Source: Rutstroemia sp. NJR-2017a BVV2 (Eukaryota > Ascomycota > Leotiomycetes > Helotiales > Rutstroemiaceae). From it: 64,000 nt of DNA. The stretch spans positions 186,001-250,000 of the forward strand of contig NJPS01000013.1 of the NCBI GenBank assembly GCA_002946415.1. Reading direction: 5' to 3'. The notes under the pieces are model-generated. The model saw only the letters and a program-made list of their open reading frames with translations. It had not been told where the DNA came from and made no database searches. Of the stretch, positions 20,740-34,244 are shown one piece after another; the stretch's first letter is position 1; each line of letters starts with the position of its first letter. A program made the translations under genes and the position numbers.

Positions 20740-23700
20740 CTGCTGAGCTACGGGGTTCTCTATGCCGGAGAGGTGTTGCAGTGAGTGGATAATTATCTTT
20801 GATTCATATAATGAATCTATCTCATGAAATACGAAGAGGACGCTATATCAAAGGGTCTTCATTCTTCAAAAGCTTCTGGCACTCTGAGTAAGATCTCCGG
20901 GAGGGTGCACCCATCATATTCTGCGAATTAGTAGAGCGGGCAAGTAGCTCGAAGTATCCGGTATCTGCTCAGACACACAAAGGACGTACGCAAATGTCCT
21001 TCCATCGAGATTCATAGTGATAGGGGATTGAATAGATTGTAGCTTGATTGAATGAGTCGGGCAGAACATACGTCGATTGATAGGACGGGTCGACTCGCTT
21101 CCTCCTAGTTCGCCAAATCCTAATCCCATTTGATCCATTATTCGATAACATCCAAGACGTCCGAAAAGCGCACCTTGAGAACTGGGTGGTTTCCGATCGC
21201 TCCACAGATCGTCAGAAGGTTGAGACCTAAGGAGTAGTGGGAATATGGTGAACCAATACCTAGGAAGTATGGAATCGTGGTCCAAAGACAGACACATCTG
21301 CAGAGAGCACTGTATTAAGGGGAAGATCTGAGTCTCGGCGTATGGTATGGTGGACGAGAGTTGTACGGAGTCGGAGCTGAAGTGGGTGGGAGACGTTCGG
21401 GAAACTTGGATTGCGCTTTAGCCAGCATTTCTCCTGTACCTCGGGGCGTAACTAGCGAGGCGTGTTTAGACACTATCCGTAAGCTTTCCCCCTTGTGGAC
21501 TGTGACTCCACCTGCAAAAAAAGCACCACCAAGTGCTTAAAACAAAGTTTTGGAAGATAACCACATGAACGCACCCCAATCATCTCCGAACTTAGTACAC
21601 TCGTGGCGCAGCTCGATTGTCCAGGCGGTCGGTGCTATGGTTAACTGAAATACCGTACACTGTGCAGAGAAGAACAGAGCAAGTAGGCTGCGAACCTACC
21701 CTCCGGGTTGGGGTACCCATGGGCGGATTGTGATGATTGATACGTACCCCCATTGGGTAGTCTGAAGAGGATAGATATTGAGATGTGTCACCCCTTATCT
21801 CCTTCCAGCATGCACCACTCCTCCTTATGGTGAAAGGTGCTCAAAGAGTACCCATGGATGGCTTGGTTGAAGATTAAAGAGATCATATGTTGCTACACGA
21901 CTGGAGTAACATAGCAAGTAGAAGGACAGAGACTAGAGAGCAACATGGATCCAGGGCTCTGCGATCTGGGCTGTTATGATCTGATCCTGAAAGTCTCGGT
22001 ATTTGGCAGATGTCTCATGCTTTGAAAGTTTTGCCTCCATTCATGTATCGTAGCATCAATGTAAGACCGCTTAATAAATTTCGTCGAATAGTATACCTGG
22101 ATGATCCTCACGGTCCGGTCAGGGACATCTCTTCCCACGAGCAGCGGCCTGTTTACAGGTTCAACCTATGCGCCTCGATACTAGGTTGGTGTCTCTGGCA
22201 CTCTTCTTTTCCCAATATTATCCAGGCGACGTTCTGCTTCAGACTTCCCACAGCCTCCTGAGTATCTTCTGAGGCAATGTAGTCATCTCCGCTAGGAGGC
22301 GACTCACGCATAATTTAGAAATCATCGCGATGAAGATTATTGCATGCAGCGAAAGATTAGAACCGATTCTTAATCTTTAGTCTTGGATTTATTAGAGCAA
22401 AACAGAGACAAACGGGTAGACAAATGGCACAAATGACTTTTGTGAAACGTGGAACTGGGTCTCTTCACTTGAATGAGCCATTTTGTTGATGAAGATATAT
22501 CTAAGTGGCGATGAGATTGCATTCATTGATGGAATGCAGCATGTGTTGGATGTCATTGATTGATTGTCTTCGCGACACTGGACACACTGGCTTCCCCTGA
22601 GGCGACAACAGACTTTGAGAAGAGACGTGCCAGGTTTTGAGAGGCAGGACGTCCAAGCAAGCATGCTTACATAACATCTCCACTTTGCGGTATCGTAATC
22701 GAATCAGAAAGCGGGGCCGCAGGAATGAATATGGGGTAACGATATCGATAAGGGTGAGGTCTCACCTCACGGATTGCGAGGGGATCCAAATGCTGCTCGA
22801 AAAGAGAAAATACGGAGTTCATTTCCCCAAGGTATCACGAAAAAGCATCCGTCTGAGTAAGAGGGAGCGGTGAGAACTTGAGAAGGGCTGACTCGGCTGA
22901 GCAAAAATAGAAAATTGGGATCTTTCCTGCGGTAGGCGTGGGGTCTCCAGAATAAACAATATCATTTATCCATCCGTGCCATTTGGAAGGATTTCTCCAT
23001 GAAGGTGGGTGAGGAATGGCGGGGATAGGCTGGTCTCTGAATTATTTCGTATGAAAGCATCGATGAATCTCCTCCTGCACTGCACATGGTAAGGGGAAGG
23101 GAAAGTGTACACATGTCATGTACAGCTGGCATGAAACAGAAAGCCAAGAAGCTTTAGAAGAGGATGTGTCCTGAAGATCTTCTAGCGTCAACTTTACCGG
23201 CATTCCCGACATGCTGGAGTTTGAGGGACAGGAAAAGGCTTCGCAGATTGGCTTCTGATATTTCGCAACTTCGTACATGCTCCGATGCAATGAATGGGAT
23301 TGGCAGGCTAAGCAGAAGAATAGGTGTGTGTGGAAGTGGAAAGGAAGGAAAATCGAATACTCCGTAAGGGTCTGGTTATCGCGCATGCTATTGTTATGAG
23401 GTGGCGAAGTGAATAGCTGAAGCAGACGCAGAAGCACCCGCATCCGAGTGCAATGGAGAATGGCTCAGGCACGTCGCACAAATGGTGATGTCCTTGGGGC
23501 TGAGGAAAGTGCTAGGAGTCCAGGACTTTGCCATGCATGAATCCCATCGGATACGATGCTCCCTCTTCGTGCCGTCTCGCCGTCAAAACGTCTTCCGGAA
23601 AGATCTCCCGCATTCTAGATCGCAGAACTGATATCATATCCATTAACCCCGAAGGCGATGGAGTCTTTCGTAGTCGGAAGTTGGCATGGAGCCGCAGACT

Positions 23701-24461
23701 TTTTGAGTTGCCACCCTGCCCTACGAGGGATCGCCGACACGATTCGTTCATAGTCTCTTAGAAATGCAGAACGGTTGAGACTTGCCATCACTGCAAGACG
23801 CAGCATGGCAATTTCCGGAAGTTTGGAATTAATTTAGACTGGCACTTCTGTGGCACGTCTGGATAAATTCACGTCTGACAACCAACCAAAATTTGTGTAG
23901 GTGAGGATTACTCAGCGTGCCACGACCTTCCATTTCTATTTCCCCCAAAAAAGATTTTCTTGACCGATTAGTGCTGCGACTAAGAGAACAAGCGAAACAA
24001 CCCTTGCACCACAGCACAATTTTTTCTGCCTCTCTGCCACTCACTGCCACTCACTGCCACTCAAGAAGATAAAAAGGCTTGAATTCTGCCTCCTCGAAAC
24101 GAACCCTTACCGCAAGACCTTTTCCCTCTCATTCTTCTTTTTTCCTCCTTTACTATTCACAATCTTGTTCTGCTGTTTTTTGTCATTTTGCGCGGCGCAT
24201 AGACAAAAGAAGATTTCAAAGAAGTCCATAGAATACTTCGTAGATTTGGGATCCCTTTATCGAGAAGCGAATCGCCACTTTTTCGTTGCGCATTATCATA
24301 ATCGATATCGAATCAAGAGAAAGATACCCGCACGCTTTCTCCACTCTCACCGCATCCCGCCATCCACTCGCCCAGTCTAATCCACTAGTAGTGAGACTCG
24401 CTCTCTTTTTGCGCTAGGGCAAAAATTTCAAATCTCTTATCGACAGTTTTCGACTTTTTAA

Positions 24462-24495
24462 CCCCTCCTCCCTCCCTCTTCTCTTCTTCTTTCTA
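24462..24495 (+). promoter_or_regulatory. Pyrimidine-rich leader before eEF3 start
   Basis: A nearly unbroken C/T tract ends two bases before the start codon of eEF3. Such CT blocks just upstream of the start are characteristic of highly expressed fungal genes, especially translation factors. Confidence 0.6.
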
Positions 24496-24497
24496 TC

Positions 24498-27400
24498 ATG
24501 CCTTCTGTCGAAACTCCATCAACTCCAGCAACAACAGGAAAGATGGCCGGAAACAAAGAATCGATCAAGGTCTTAGATGACTTGATGGCGAAGTTGACTG
24601 TCTCGAAAGAGCAGGAAGACATTAACGCCGCCACCCACAACTTGGCCGTTTTCATCAACGGCCCCATCGAGGAGAACGACGCTCCCACCAAGTATGTACA
24701 TCTTGAATCTCTTCACTTTCACTCTGCGCCGAGGGCAGCTGATGGGGATCTTTCTCGTGGAAGATCTCTGCTTCAACGCCGGCCCGGCTGCGTGTCCTCT
24801 GCTCCAACTGGCCACCCCCACACCGGCGCAAAATTCTGCTTGAAATTTTTGACTGTTGCTAACTATGTGTCCTTTACAGAACCGTCGAAGCTCTCAAGAA
24901 GCAACTCGGAAACAAGAAGGATGCGAACGTACGAGAACGCGCTCTCAATGCCATCCAGGCTATTGCTGAGCACTCGGAAACATCCGCCTCCGTTGAGCCA
25001 TACCTCGTCACTCTCCTCCCCTTCGTTCTCGCTGCCGTCGGTGACAAGATGGTCCCAGTCAAGAACGCTGCGCAATCCGCTGCTCTAGCCATCGTCAAGG
25101 CAGTCAACGCCAACGCTGTTAAGGCAGTCCTCCCTCCCATCATCAACTCCATCCTTACCGCGCAAAAATGGCAAGAAAAGATCACTGGTCTTGACTGCAT
25201 CGAGGCTCTTGTTGAGTCTTGCCCCATACAATTGGCTTTCCGAGTACCAGATCTTATTCCTGTCGTTTCCGAATCGATGTGGGATACCAAGCCAGAAGTG
25301 AAGAAGCGTGCCTATGGTACAATGGAGAAGGTCTGCGGTCTCATCGTCAACAAGGATATCGAGCGTTTCATTCCAGAATTGATCAAGTGTATCGCTAAGC
25401 CAGAGAACGTCCCGGAGACTGTTCACTTGCTCGGTGCTACCACTTTCGTCACTGACGTTCACGAGCCAACTTTGGCCATTATGGTTCCCCTCTTGGATCG
25501 TGGTCTCAACGAGCGTGATACCGCTATCAAGAGAAAGTCTGCTGTCATCGTTGACAACATGTGCAAGTTGGTCGAGGATCCTAACATCGTTGCTGCTTTC
25601 TTGCCAAAGTTGATGCCAGGTCTCAACAAGAACTACGACAACTTGGCTGATCCTGAGGCACGTGAAAAGACCAAGCAAGGTCTTGACACACTCAAGCGTG
25701 TCGGTGCTGTTGGTGATGACGGAAAGATCCCTGAGGCATCGCACGCTGGTGATCTCTCCACTGTGTTGGATATTCTCAAGGACATCCTTGGCAGCAAGCA
25801 CAAGAATGCTCTCAAGTTCGAGCCAATCCTCACATACATCGCCGCCATGGCTGGTCAACTCATCGATGAGAAGGTTGCCGACTCCATCAGCTGGGTCCAA
25901 AACCTCAAGCCATACTTTGTCGCTATCATCGGCGAAAAGGACGCAGAAGTTGTTGTTGATGCTCTCCGAAAGCGCGCGTCTCCAGGTGCTGAGGAGGAAG
26001 ATGAAGGTGAGGCTGATGACGAGGAGGGTGAGGATCTTTGCAACTGTACCTTCAACTTGGCCTATGGTGCTAAGATTCTCCTCAATCAAACCCACCTCCG
26101 TCTCAAGCGCGGCCAGCGATATGGTCTTTGCGGTCCTAACGGTTCCGGAAAATCTACTCTCATGCGTGCCATCAACAACGAACAAGTTGAGGGTTTCCCC
26201 AAGAAGAGCGAAGTCAAGACTGTGTTCGTTGAGCACGATCTCGACTCTGCCGATACTGAACAAACCACCATTGCCTGGACCATGAAGAAGTTGGCCGAAG
26301 TTGGTGTCCAAACCACCCAAGAGGAGGTCGAGGCACGATTGAAGGAGTTCGGTTTCACCGACGATATGATCAACAACTTGATTACCGCTCTTTCTGGTGG
26401 ATGGAAGATGAAGTTGGCTCTTTGCCGTGCTGTTTTCGAGTCTCCAGACATTCTCCTTTTGGACGAACCTACCAACCATTTGGACGTCAAGAACGTTAAG
26501 TGGCTTGAGGAATATCTCCAAAACTCTCCATGTACATCGATCATCGTTTCCCACGACTCCGCCTTCTTGGACAATGTCTGCCAACACATCATCCACTACG
26601 AGAGATTCAAGCTCAAGAGATACAGAGGTAACTTGAAGGAATTCGTCAAGAAGTGCCCATCTGCCAAGTCCTACTACGAACTTGGTGCCTCTGAGATCGA
26701 GTTCAAGTTCCCTGAGCCAGGTTTCCTTGAAGGTGTCAAGACCAAGGCTAAGGCTATTGTTCGTGTCAACAAGATGGCCTTCCAATACCCCGGTACTCCC
26801 AAACCACAAATTTCCGACATCACCTTCCAGTGTTCTCTTGGTTCCCGTATTGCCGTCATTGGTCCCAACGGTGCTGGTAAATCCACCTTGATCAACGTCC
26901 TCACTGGTGAACTCATCCCAACCGTTGGTGATGTTTACACTCACGAGAACATCCGTATCGCCTACATCAAACAACACGCTTTCGCCCACATCGATCACCA
27001 CTTGGAGAAGACCCCATCCGAGTACATTCAATGGCGTTTCCAGACTGGTGAAGATCGTGAGACCATGGACAGAGCCAACAAGATTGTCACCGACGAGGAT
27101 GAGAAGGCAATGGACAAGATCTACAAGATCGAAGGTACCCAGCGTCGTGTCATCGGTATTCACTCCCGTCGTAAGTTCAAGAACTCCTACGAGTACGAGT
27201 GTTCGTTCGCTCTCGGAGAGAACGTCGGCCTCAAGAACGAGAGATGGACACCTATGATGACTGCAGACAACGCCTGGATTCCCCGTACCGAAATCTTGGC
27301 TTCCCATCAGAAGATGGTTGCTGAGGTTGACCAAAAGGAAGCTCTTGCAAGTGGTCAATTCAGACCTTTGGTCCGAAAGGAGATTGAAGCTCACTGCGCC

Positions 27401-27971
27401 AACTTCGGTTTGGACGCGGAGTTGGTTTCTCACTCTCGTATGTTGGGTCTTTCTGGTGGACAACGTGTTAAGGTCGTTCTCGCTGCCTGCTCGTGGCAAC
27501 GTCCTCATTTGATCGTCCTTGACGAACCTACTAACTACTTGGACCGTGATTCTCTTGGTGCTTTGTCAAAGGCTCTCAAGGCTTTCGAGGGTGGTGTTAT
27601 CATCATTACTCATTCTGCTGAATTCACCAAGGATTTGACTGAGGAAGTCTGGGCTGTCGTTGACGGAAAAATGACTCCTTCCGGTAAGTTTCCCTCCCAT
27701 CAGAAAAATGTTCTGGTCACATGACTTTTTTCATCACGTGGATATACTTACAATACTTTTAGGACACAACTGGGTTCAAGGACAAGGTGCAGGACCACGT
27801 CTGAAGGGCGACGATGCCGAAGAAGAAGAAAAGTTCGACGCCATGGGCAATAAGATCGTCTCCACGAAGAAGAAGGCGAAGTTGTCGTCGGCCGAACTTC
27901 GAAAGAAGAAGAAGGACCGCATGGCCCGACGAAAGAGGGGCGAGGAAGTCTTCTCTGATGAGGACGAGTAG
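24498..27971 (+). CDS. TEF3: Translation elongation factor 3 (eEF3), ABC-F ATPase
   Basis: Three exons, 24498..24691, 24880..27683 and 27763..27971; 1068 residues, close to the ~1045 of yeast eEF3. This fungal-specific ATPase promotes release of E-site tRNA and late translocation on the ribosome. In order: N-terminal HEAT repeats (to ~400), a helical bundle, ABC1 with GPNGSGKST near 483 and signature [11 protein letters not shown]2 with GPNGAGKST near 726 and signature LSGGQRVK, Walker [12 protein letters not shown] and [11 protein letters not shown], a chromodomain-like insert in ABC2, and a Lys/Arg-rich C-terminal tail ending FSDEDE. Codon use is strongly biased, as expected for an abundant protein. 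The 188-bp first intron is longer than most introns in the window. Confidence 0.98.
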
Positions 27972-29407
27972 ATGCCCCCTCCCCCTTGTCTTTGCACTAG
28001 ATGGTGTTTGCACCAGCTGGTTTTTCTCACTACTTCGTGTTGTCACGGGATGGTGTTGTGGATAGACCAAAACGAACTAAAATGGGTTAAGACGATGGCA
28101 CGTGGTTACGAATCGTGTGTGTCAGGTCTGGCGTTTTATAATTATGGTTGAAAGTTTTCATCATGCACGTTTGGGCTTTGGTTTTTGGTTTGGTTTGGTC
28201 GGCTTCTTCTCAAAAGCTCTCAAGGGGAGTCGGTCGAGTCAGACAAAAGTTGAGAAGTGGAAGAACAATGGACACATGGATGGATGGATCGTGGAAGTAT
28301 ATTAGAAGATAGATCATTCAAATAGATAAAATTGTCGCTTCCATATGCATTTCCAAGTTGAGATTGGTAGTTCCGTCGTGTGCAAAAACATGGCCGGTTC
28401 ATTCGTTGGAGTCAATACTGTAAATCACTAAATCACAAATTCATTGTTTTGTGTGGGTTGGGACATTTGAGTTGGAAAATATGAGTTAGTCAGGGCTAGG
28501 TGTCTGCACCAGCCGTGGGTTCTTAATCAGATGATGAATAGTTAGCAAAGCACTTGCTTCTGACGACTGGTCTACGCCTGAAGAACTCTATCCCATCAGA
28601 AAGTAAACGTACAACGTAGAGTAGGCAATGCCCATGCTATGTGCGTATCGCTTGTCTAGTGATAGATATACTATGATGCTGATGTAGATATAACAAACGA
28701 CCAACACTACTCGATCGGTTCCATTATCTTAGTATGTCCGCCAAAGTCCTGATTGGAAAACTGTTGACAATTGGGGATACTGCACAACCTCCCTCAACTG
28801 GAATGATGATTCCAGGGCTGTATTTGCGTAAGTTATTTACGCGTTAGCGCTGACCCCCTCGCTTCGGAGTGGGAAAAACGTATATTGAAGCTGATTACTA
28901 TTATCGAACAAATATCAAACATATTTAGGGTATTATTACCATATAAATGTCCTGAAGATTCTGGTAGGTTACAATTTAATTATCCATATATCTTCCTTAC
29001 ACTAAGAACTTACTATACCTCAGATCAGCCTATTCTTTCCAAGCCGAAGAGCTGAAATGGCGTATATTCCAGCATGGGTTCTACCCATCCACATCCGCCT
29101 TCCTTATTCATCCCTATACCAACAGTTGGTGAAATAACATGCATTGATAACCAGATAGATGTTTCCGGTAACGAATCGGCGGAGAAGTACAGTTGAGGAG
29201 TGTCATGAAGCCTTTGGGCTTAAGATCGGAACGCTGGGACATGAGCTGGACCGCACCTTGCTGGTCTTACAGGGAACGAAGACAATTATTTTATGATTCG
29301 GAGTATAGACCTTTTGAGCGGAATTCATAACATCGCTGGATAACAATTAATTCACTGTTTATTCTGATACAGGAGTCCTGATTTCTCCAAGCATACGCGA
29401 ATCGAAA
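27972..29407. other. Intergenic region between eEF3 and MFS genes
   Basis: The first ~400 bp are probably eEF3 3' UTR. The rest is AT-rich with no coding frame or RNA gene that I can support. Confidence 0.4.
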
Positions 29408-31309
29408 ATGGAGTCGGACGAGCCCCGCACTGTCGATGAGAAGAGCCATCATGACTTCAGCCTCGCTCACGTTCAAAATGTTCAAGATCATGCTCTCGCT
29501 CAAAATCATGCTAGCACGACCAAGAAGATTACCACCGCAGTCATTGATACCTCAACGACCTTAGCAGAAACCCCAACGGCCACAATCATCAGCGATGACG
29601 CCCCACCACAAGAACAAGCAACCATATATCCAACCGGGTGGCGATTCATCCTTGTGACACTAGGTATCATGGCATCTGTCCTCGTTGTCGCGTTGGATAA
29701 CTATATCATCTGTATGTATCAATATGATATCCGTAAGAAATCTCCTAACAGTACACCAGCAACCGCCATACCCCGCCTCGCCACCGACTTCCACTCTATT
29801 AACCTGACTGGCTGGTACGGGAGTGCGTATTTCCTCACCATTATGGCATTCCAGCCGGCCCACGGGCAGATCTTTACTTTTTTCTCTGTAACACTGGCAT
29901 TTCTGGGTAGTATTATCTTATTTGAAATCGGATCTATCATTAGCGCAGCGGCTCCTGATCCGATTGTGTTTATCTTCGGACGTCTAATCTGTGGTGCTGC
30001 TGCTGGAGGAATCTGGTGTGGGGTATTGACACTTGTCGCTCATGTGTGTCCGCCGAAAAAGAGATATCTTTATGTTTCGGTGGTGACAAGTATGTATGGT
30101 GTTGCTTCGGCGGCTGGACCACTGCTTGGTGGTGTATTTACTGACTCGAGACTTACTTGGAGGTTTTGCTTCTGGATTAATCTTCGTAAGTCTATCCTCC
30201 CAGTATTAGTCGATGTTTACAGACTGCTGATACAGGGATTCACAGCTATTGGGTTCTTATCCTTCGTAATGATCATCCTATTCCTTCAGCCACCTGAACT
30301 CTCGGAGCTGGGAAAGACTCTGACAGTGAAACAAAAACTCCTCAGAATTGACTGGCTAGGCACCTTTCTTCTTATCACTGCCTTCACCTGCTTCTTCCTG
30401 GCGGCTCAATGGGGAGGTACGACCTACCGCTGGTCGAATTCTAGAGTCTGGGGCTGTATACTGGGATTTATTCTCCAAGTCACTGCCTTCGTATATCTCC
30501 AAGTTCGCTTCCAAGATCGGTAAGTCCGGCTCTAGAACATCCAAAACCCCACTAACTCATCCCCCAGCGCAATGATTCCGACACGAGCGTTGCAAAACTT
30601 CGAAGCATTACTGTGTCTGCTCTTCCAGCTCTTCATCTCTATGGTCATTGGAATTCAAATCTACTACCTTCCCATCTACTTCCAATCTGTACGCGGCCAC
30701 TCTGCAGCTTCATCCGGCGTGCTCACCTTGCCCTATATAATGACGCTACTACTCTCGCCCATGGCAAGCGGAGCATACATCACCACCTCCGGCCACTATA
30801 TCCCCGTGATGTGGATTGGTGCTAGCCTCGCAGTAGCAGGTTCCGTGTTACTTACGACTCTAGATGCAAACAGCACCACGGCGCAATACGCCGGATACCA
30901 AGTTCTGGCCGCGCTCGGTGCCGGCGTAGTGCAGCAGATTCCGTTCACAGCCGTGCCGCTTGCCCTACCTCCAGCAGACGTGGCAACTGCGAGTGCGCTT
31001 GTTTCGTTCTGCAATAGTTTGGGACCTGTGATAGTGCTTACGTTGGGGAATATCCTCTTTACCAACGTGTTGGGGCAAAAACTGGAGGAAATCGCGGGAT
31101 TGAACGGAAATATCACAGGCTCGAAGATCAGTGGGCTGGTAGACCTGGGATCGTTGGTCCCACCGCAGTTTCTGGGCGATGTGAGGCATGCTTTGGCGGT
31201 GGCGTTGAGCAGAACGCTCTTGCTGGCGATCCCGGCTGCTGCACTGTGTGTATGTATAGGAATCGGGATACAATTTCTTTCGTGGAAGAAGGCAAAATTA
31301 AGGAAATAG
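29408..31309 (+). CDS. MFS transporter, DHA2-type drug/metabolite exporter
   Basis: Four exons: 29408..29711, 29760..30185, 30246..30519, 30568..31309; 581 residues. The third-exon acceptor was set at 30245 because it restores the family motif WINLPIG. A hydrophilic N-terminus of ~75 residues precedes about 14 membrane helices, the DHA2 (H+ antiporter) arrangement. Family sequences include IISTAIPRLATDFHS after helix 1, GRLICGAAAGG, and the antiporter motif GVASAAGPLLGG in helix 5. The protein should export small hydrophobic compounds such as drugs, toxic metabolites or secondary metabolites using the proton gradient at the plasma membrane. No biosynthetic genes adjoin it, so the substrate cannot be guessed. 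Confidence 0.93.
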
Positions 31310-33244
31310 TTCCCATAGAAGGAGGATTTTAAGCAACCTGGTCTCTAATAGATCAGTTAAAATCCACGGTGGTATAAATGCGCAAATATCTCCACGATAT
31401 ACATTGCCTATAGATAAAGACGAATAGATAATCTAGTCGAGGGAAATTGCGGCCGCCTAGATGGAAAAAAAAAGTAGTGGAATTATTCGTCGTTTCGCGG
31501 CTATTCTGCGATGCTCGTTGCTCAAATTGACCTGGGACACTGTATGCTAGCAAACGCTGCATTTCTAGGTCTAACGATCGGTTCTACCTAACAGTGTTAG
31601 CCTGGCTCTCTTGCAAGAATATTCAACGTCGCTGGTAAAGTCTAAATCTCCCGCACTTGAATTGTCATCCTCGCTGCCTGACATTTTCCAATACAGGAGC
31701 TCCAACAACAATGAAATAGCTGGTCTCTTTTTCCAGTTCAAAGAACAATCCGGTCGAACACCCCAAGGAAACTTCCAAGACTGTCGGTTGGAGATGGTTG
31801 CCAATAGCTGTCTTATTGTAGGAGTTTAAACTCGGGCTAGACATTCATTGGTTGAGCAAATATGATGGAGACAAACATAAGGCGCTGGATCTTCTTCGTT
31901 CATGAAGCTTCGGCTAGACCACACGTCCCAGTACCATGGAAACTGTCCCTGAAGTGCTGTCTGTGGCTAGGCTCACGATGATTGGTAGAGAATGACTACT
32001 CTTCTAAATCTGAAGCAAACCATTCAAAAAATCTCCTTAGCATGCCGGATTTGCCCAGCCGTTGATAAAGTTTTGGACGTCAAGGAACAAGTGCTTGAGC
32101 AGCTAGAAAAGTCTGTCGTTATCTGATCCCTAGGTTCTACCGGATCCAAGCTTTGGCGTGCTTCATCCGACGGAACCGGTATCTAGACCCCTTATCGATA
32201 GGCGATGCAAGATTTCAATAGCATGGACCATGGGTGCTTGCAAGCTCGTGTTGCATCGCGCATATGCTAACTTTGCTAAGGAAAGCTATCATCGTTAGCT
32301 GTTGCTCGTCTGTCGGACAACGCTGGAGAGTTTCGAGACTTCGGGAACTTGTCTTGCACACATACCAGAAGCTTTATCAGCAGCTGCAAGAACCCCCACT
32401 CGGCCGTTACCTCGCAGGGGCGACTTATGGATATCTTCCGCATGGGGAGATAGGAGCTGAAAGATGCTGAACCGGTATATGTGAATATGGAGTCGTGGTG
32501 GGAAGTATTGATCCGGAAAGAGAACAATGGTAGCAATAACGCGTTTCTTGCAGCCAACCAATACACATGCAGAAGGTCGTATCGCACTTTTTCGAGAGTT
32601 TCTGGCTGTCTGTTCGCACAACGTACCTGAAAATAGTAATATTGGTGCCCATTAGCGTGCATGTCATCCGCGCTACCGGGGCCGTTTCGGGGCCAGTGCA
32701 GGCCAGTGCAGGCCCATTTCACCACTTTTTTTCTTTCTTTCCAAGCCTCGACTCGTTCCGCAACTACTGTGCAACCGCTTGGTACAACGCAACCGCGTGG
32801 ATGGTAGGTAAGATACGGGAAAGTATATGCCATTTATTATATTATGTATGAAGCTGTTTTCTCCAGCCGAGAAGAAGCTGACTTTTTCTTCTTTTCGATA
32901 TTGTCTGTCGTTGTTGACCGATTGATTTGTTGCGAGAACGACCTTTTGCTTCACTCACGATCGTTCGTTCGTTGTCCGCTGTTCCCTGTGCCTTGATTTT
33001 ACCCTGGCAAGAAGGTGCATCATAGCTTGGCTTCTGAGTTTTTGGAAGAATTGTCCAAGTTACGAGTTGCGGAAAGATATCTTTCGTCTGCTTCAGTTTT
33101 GCTGCTATTTATTCTTTCGTTACAGTCTTGAGCAGTTCGGTCGACTTTTGTGCTTCTAGGTAATACTAGCTGCAACCGCAACCACGACCGCGACCCTACA
33201 GACCCGACTTCAATTTCCAGTTACACGCCTATTCGCAAAGGATA
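31310..33244. other. Intergenic region, no gene supported
   Basis: A short plus-strand frame at 31611-31829 reads SLVKSKSPALELSSSLPDIF and could be a relic, but it has no recognisable domain or complete structure. The 185-codon minus-strand frame at 32276-32833 has irregular composition and no splice-supported extension. The last ~300 bp are probably promoter and leader of the GH128 gene. Confidence 0.4.
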
Positions 33245-34244
33245 ATGTATCTCACAACCTCATTCCTTCTCTCCGCCTTCCTCTACTTCCCAACTGTCAC
33301 ATCACAAAACTTCCAATCCTCCTCGAAACGCGGCCTCGTCTTCGTACCAAACAATAAGCACCCCTCCGATAACCAGATCTGGGACTCAGGCAACAGCGAC
33401 CTCAATTGGTACTACAACTATGGAGTTGTCGCCTCGGCCGCCTTCTCCAATCGCACACAAGCCGAATTCGAATTCGTGCCCATGCTCTGGTCAACTTCTA
33501 CCAGCTTCCTGAGCTCCGTACAGTCATTGATCAGCGATGGTCGAAACATATCTCACGTCCTGGGATACAATGAGCCAGACGGCGAAAGCTCTACGGGAGG
33601 AAGTTCAATTGCTCCATCTGCGGCTGCAACGAATTGGATAAGTCAAATGGAGCCATTGAGGAAGTTGGGTGTGAAAACAGGTGCACCTGCTGTTACGGGA
33701 AGTCAGAGGGGATTGACTTGGTTAGAGCATTTCTTCGATGCTTGTGCGAATGCTGGGACAAATTGCACGGCGGATTTTATTCCAGTGCATTGGTATGGCA
33801 ATTTTGAGGGTTTGGCCAGTTATCTTGGCCAAGTTAGAGCTGCGTATGTTTCACTTCCATATCCACCGTCTTTTTCAAAAATTACCGAGTACTAACATAT
33901 TATTCACCAGCTACCCTAACACAAGTATCTGGGTAACGGAATACGCACTCAACAACGCCTCGCTCCCAGAAACCCAAGATTTCTTCAAGACATCCGCCGA
34001 ATACTTTGACCGCCTCGACTACATAGATCGCTACTCGTATTTTGGCTCCTTCCGCAGTAGTGTGTCGAATGTGGGACCAAATGCTAGTATGTTGGATCAG
34101 GACGGACAGTTGACGGATATCGGGAGTTGGTATCTTGGAGGAGCAGCGACGGGACATGTGCCGGAGGCTAGTGGTGCCGGGAGAATTAATGGTGGATGGG
34201 TATTGTGGGCGAGCATTTTGGGGGCGTGGCTGTTACTTTTGTGA
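33245..34244 (+). CDS. GH128 beta-1,3-glucanase-like, secreted and GPI-anchored
   Basis: Two exons, 33245..33843 and 33911..34244; 310 residues. A signal peptide spans residues 1-20 (LLSAFLYFPTVTSQ). The catalytic domain matches the Asl1/GH128 fold: KRGLVF opens the barrel, LGYNEPDG holds the acid/base Glu at about 110, and IWVTEYA holds the nucleophile Glu at about 210. Several N-x-S/T sites suit a secreted glycoprotein. The C-terminus has a small-residue stretch (EASGAGRINGG) and a hydrophobic tail (VLWASILGAWLLLL), the pattern of a GPI attachment signal, so it probably sits at the plasma membrane or wall and trims beta-1,3-glucan. Confidence 0.92.

Larger units (their letters stand above)
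19824..24497. other. Gene-poor region with retroelement relics upstream of eEF3
   Basis: Besides the reverse-transcriptase relic and inverted repeat listed separately, I see no complete gene. A minus-strand stretch at about 21297-20914 reads partly protein-like (LGFGELGGSESTRPINRR), and one at 22683-22501 has a Cys/His-containing segment, but neither can be built into a gene. The last 500 bp before 24498 are the eEF3 promoter and leader, with three copies of a TCACTGCCAC unit around 24035-24063. Confidence 0.45.

Noticed and set aside
22501..22683. RING-like Cys/His segment on the minus strand
   Set aside because: Spacing does not satisfy a RING or U-box, and no adjoining exon supports a gene.
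25085..27508. 807-codon open frame antisense to eEF3
   Set aside because: Fully inside a highly biased, conserved coding sequence; strong codon preference removes stop codons on the opposite strand. Translation is repetitive Val/Leu/Ser-rich with no domain.
32276..32833. 185-codon minus-strand frame before the GH128 gene
   Set aside because: No recognisable motif, odd composition, overlaps other frames, and no splice-supported continuation.
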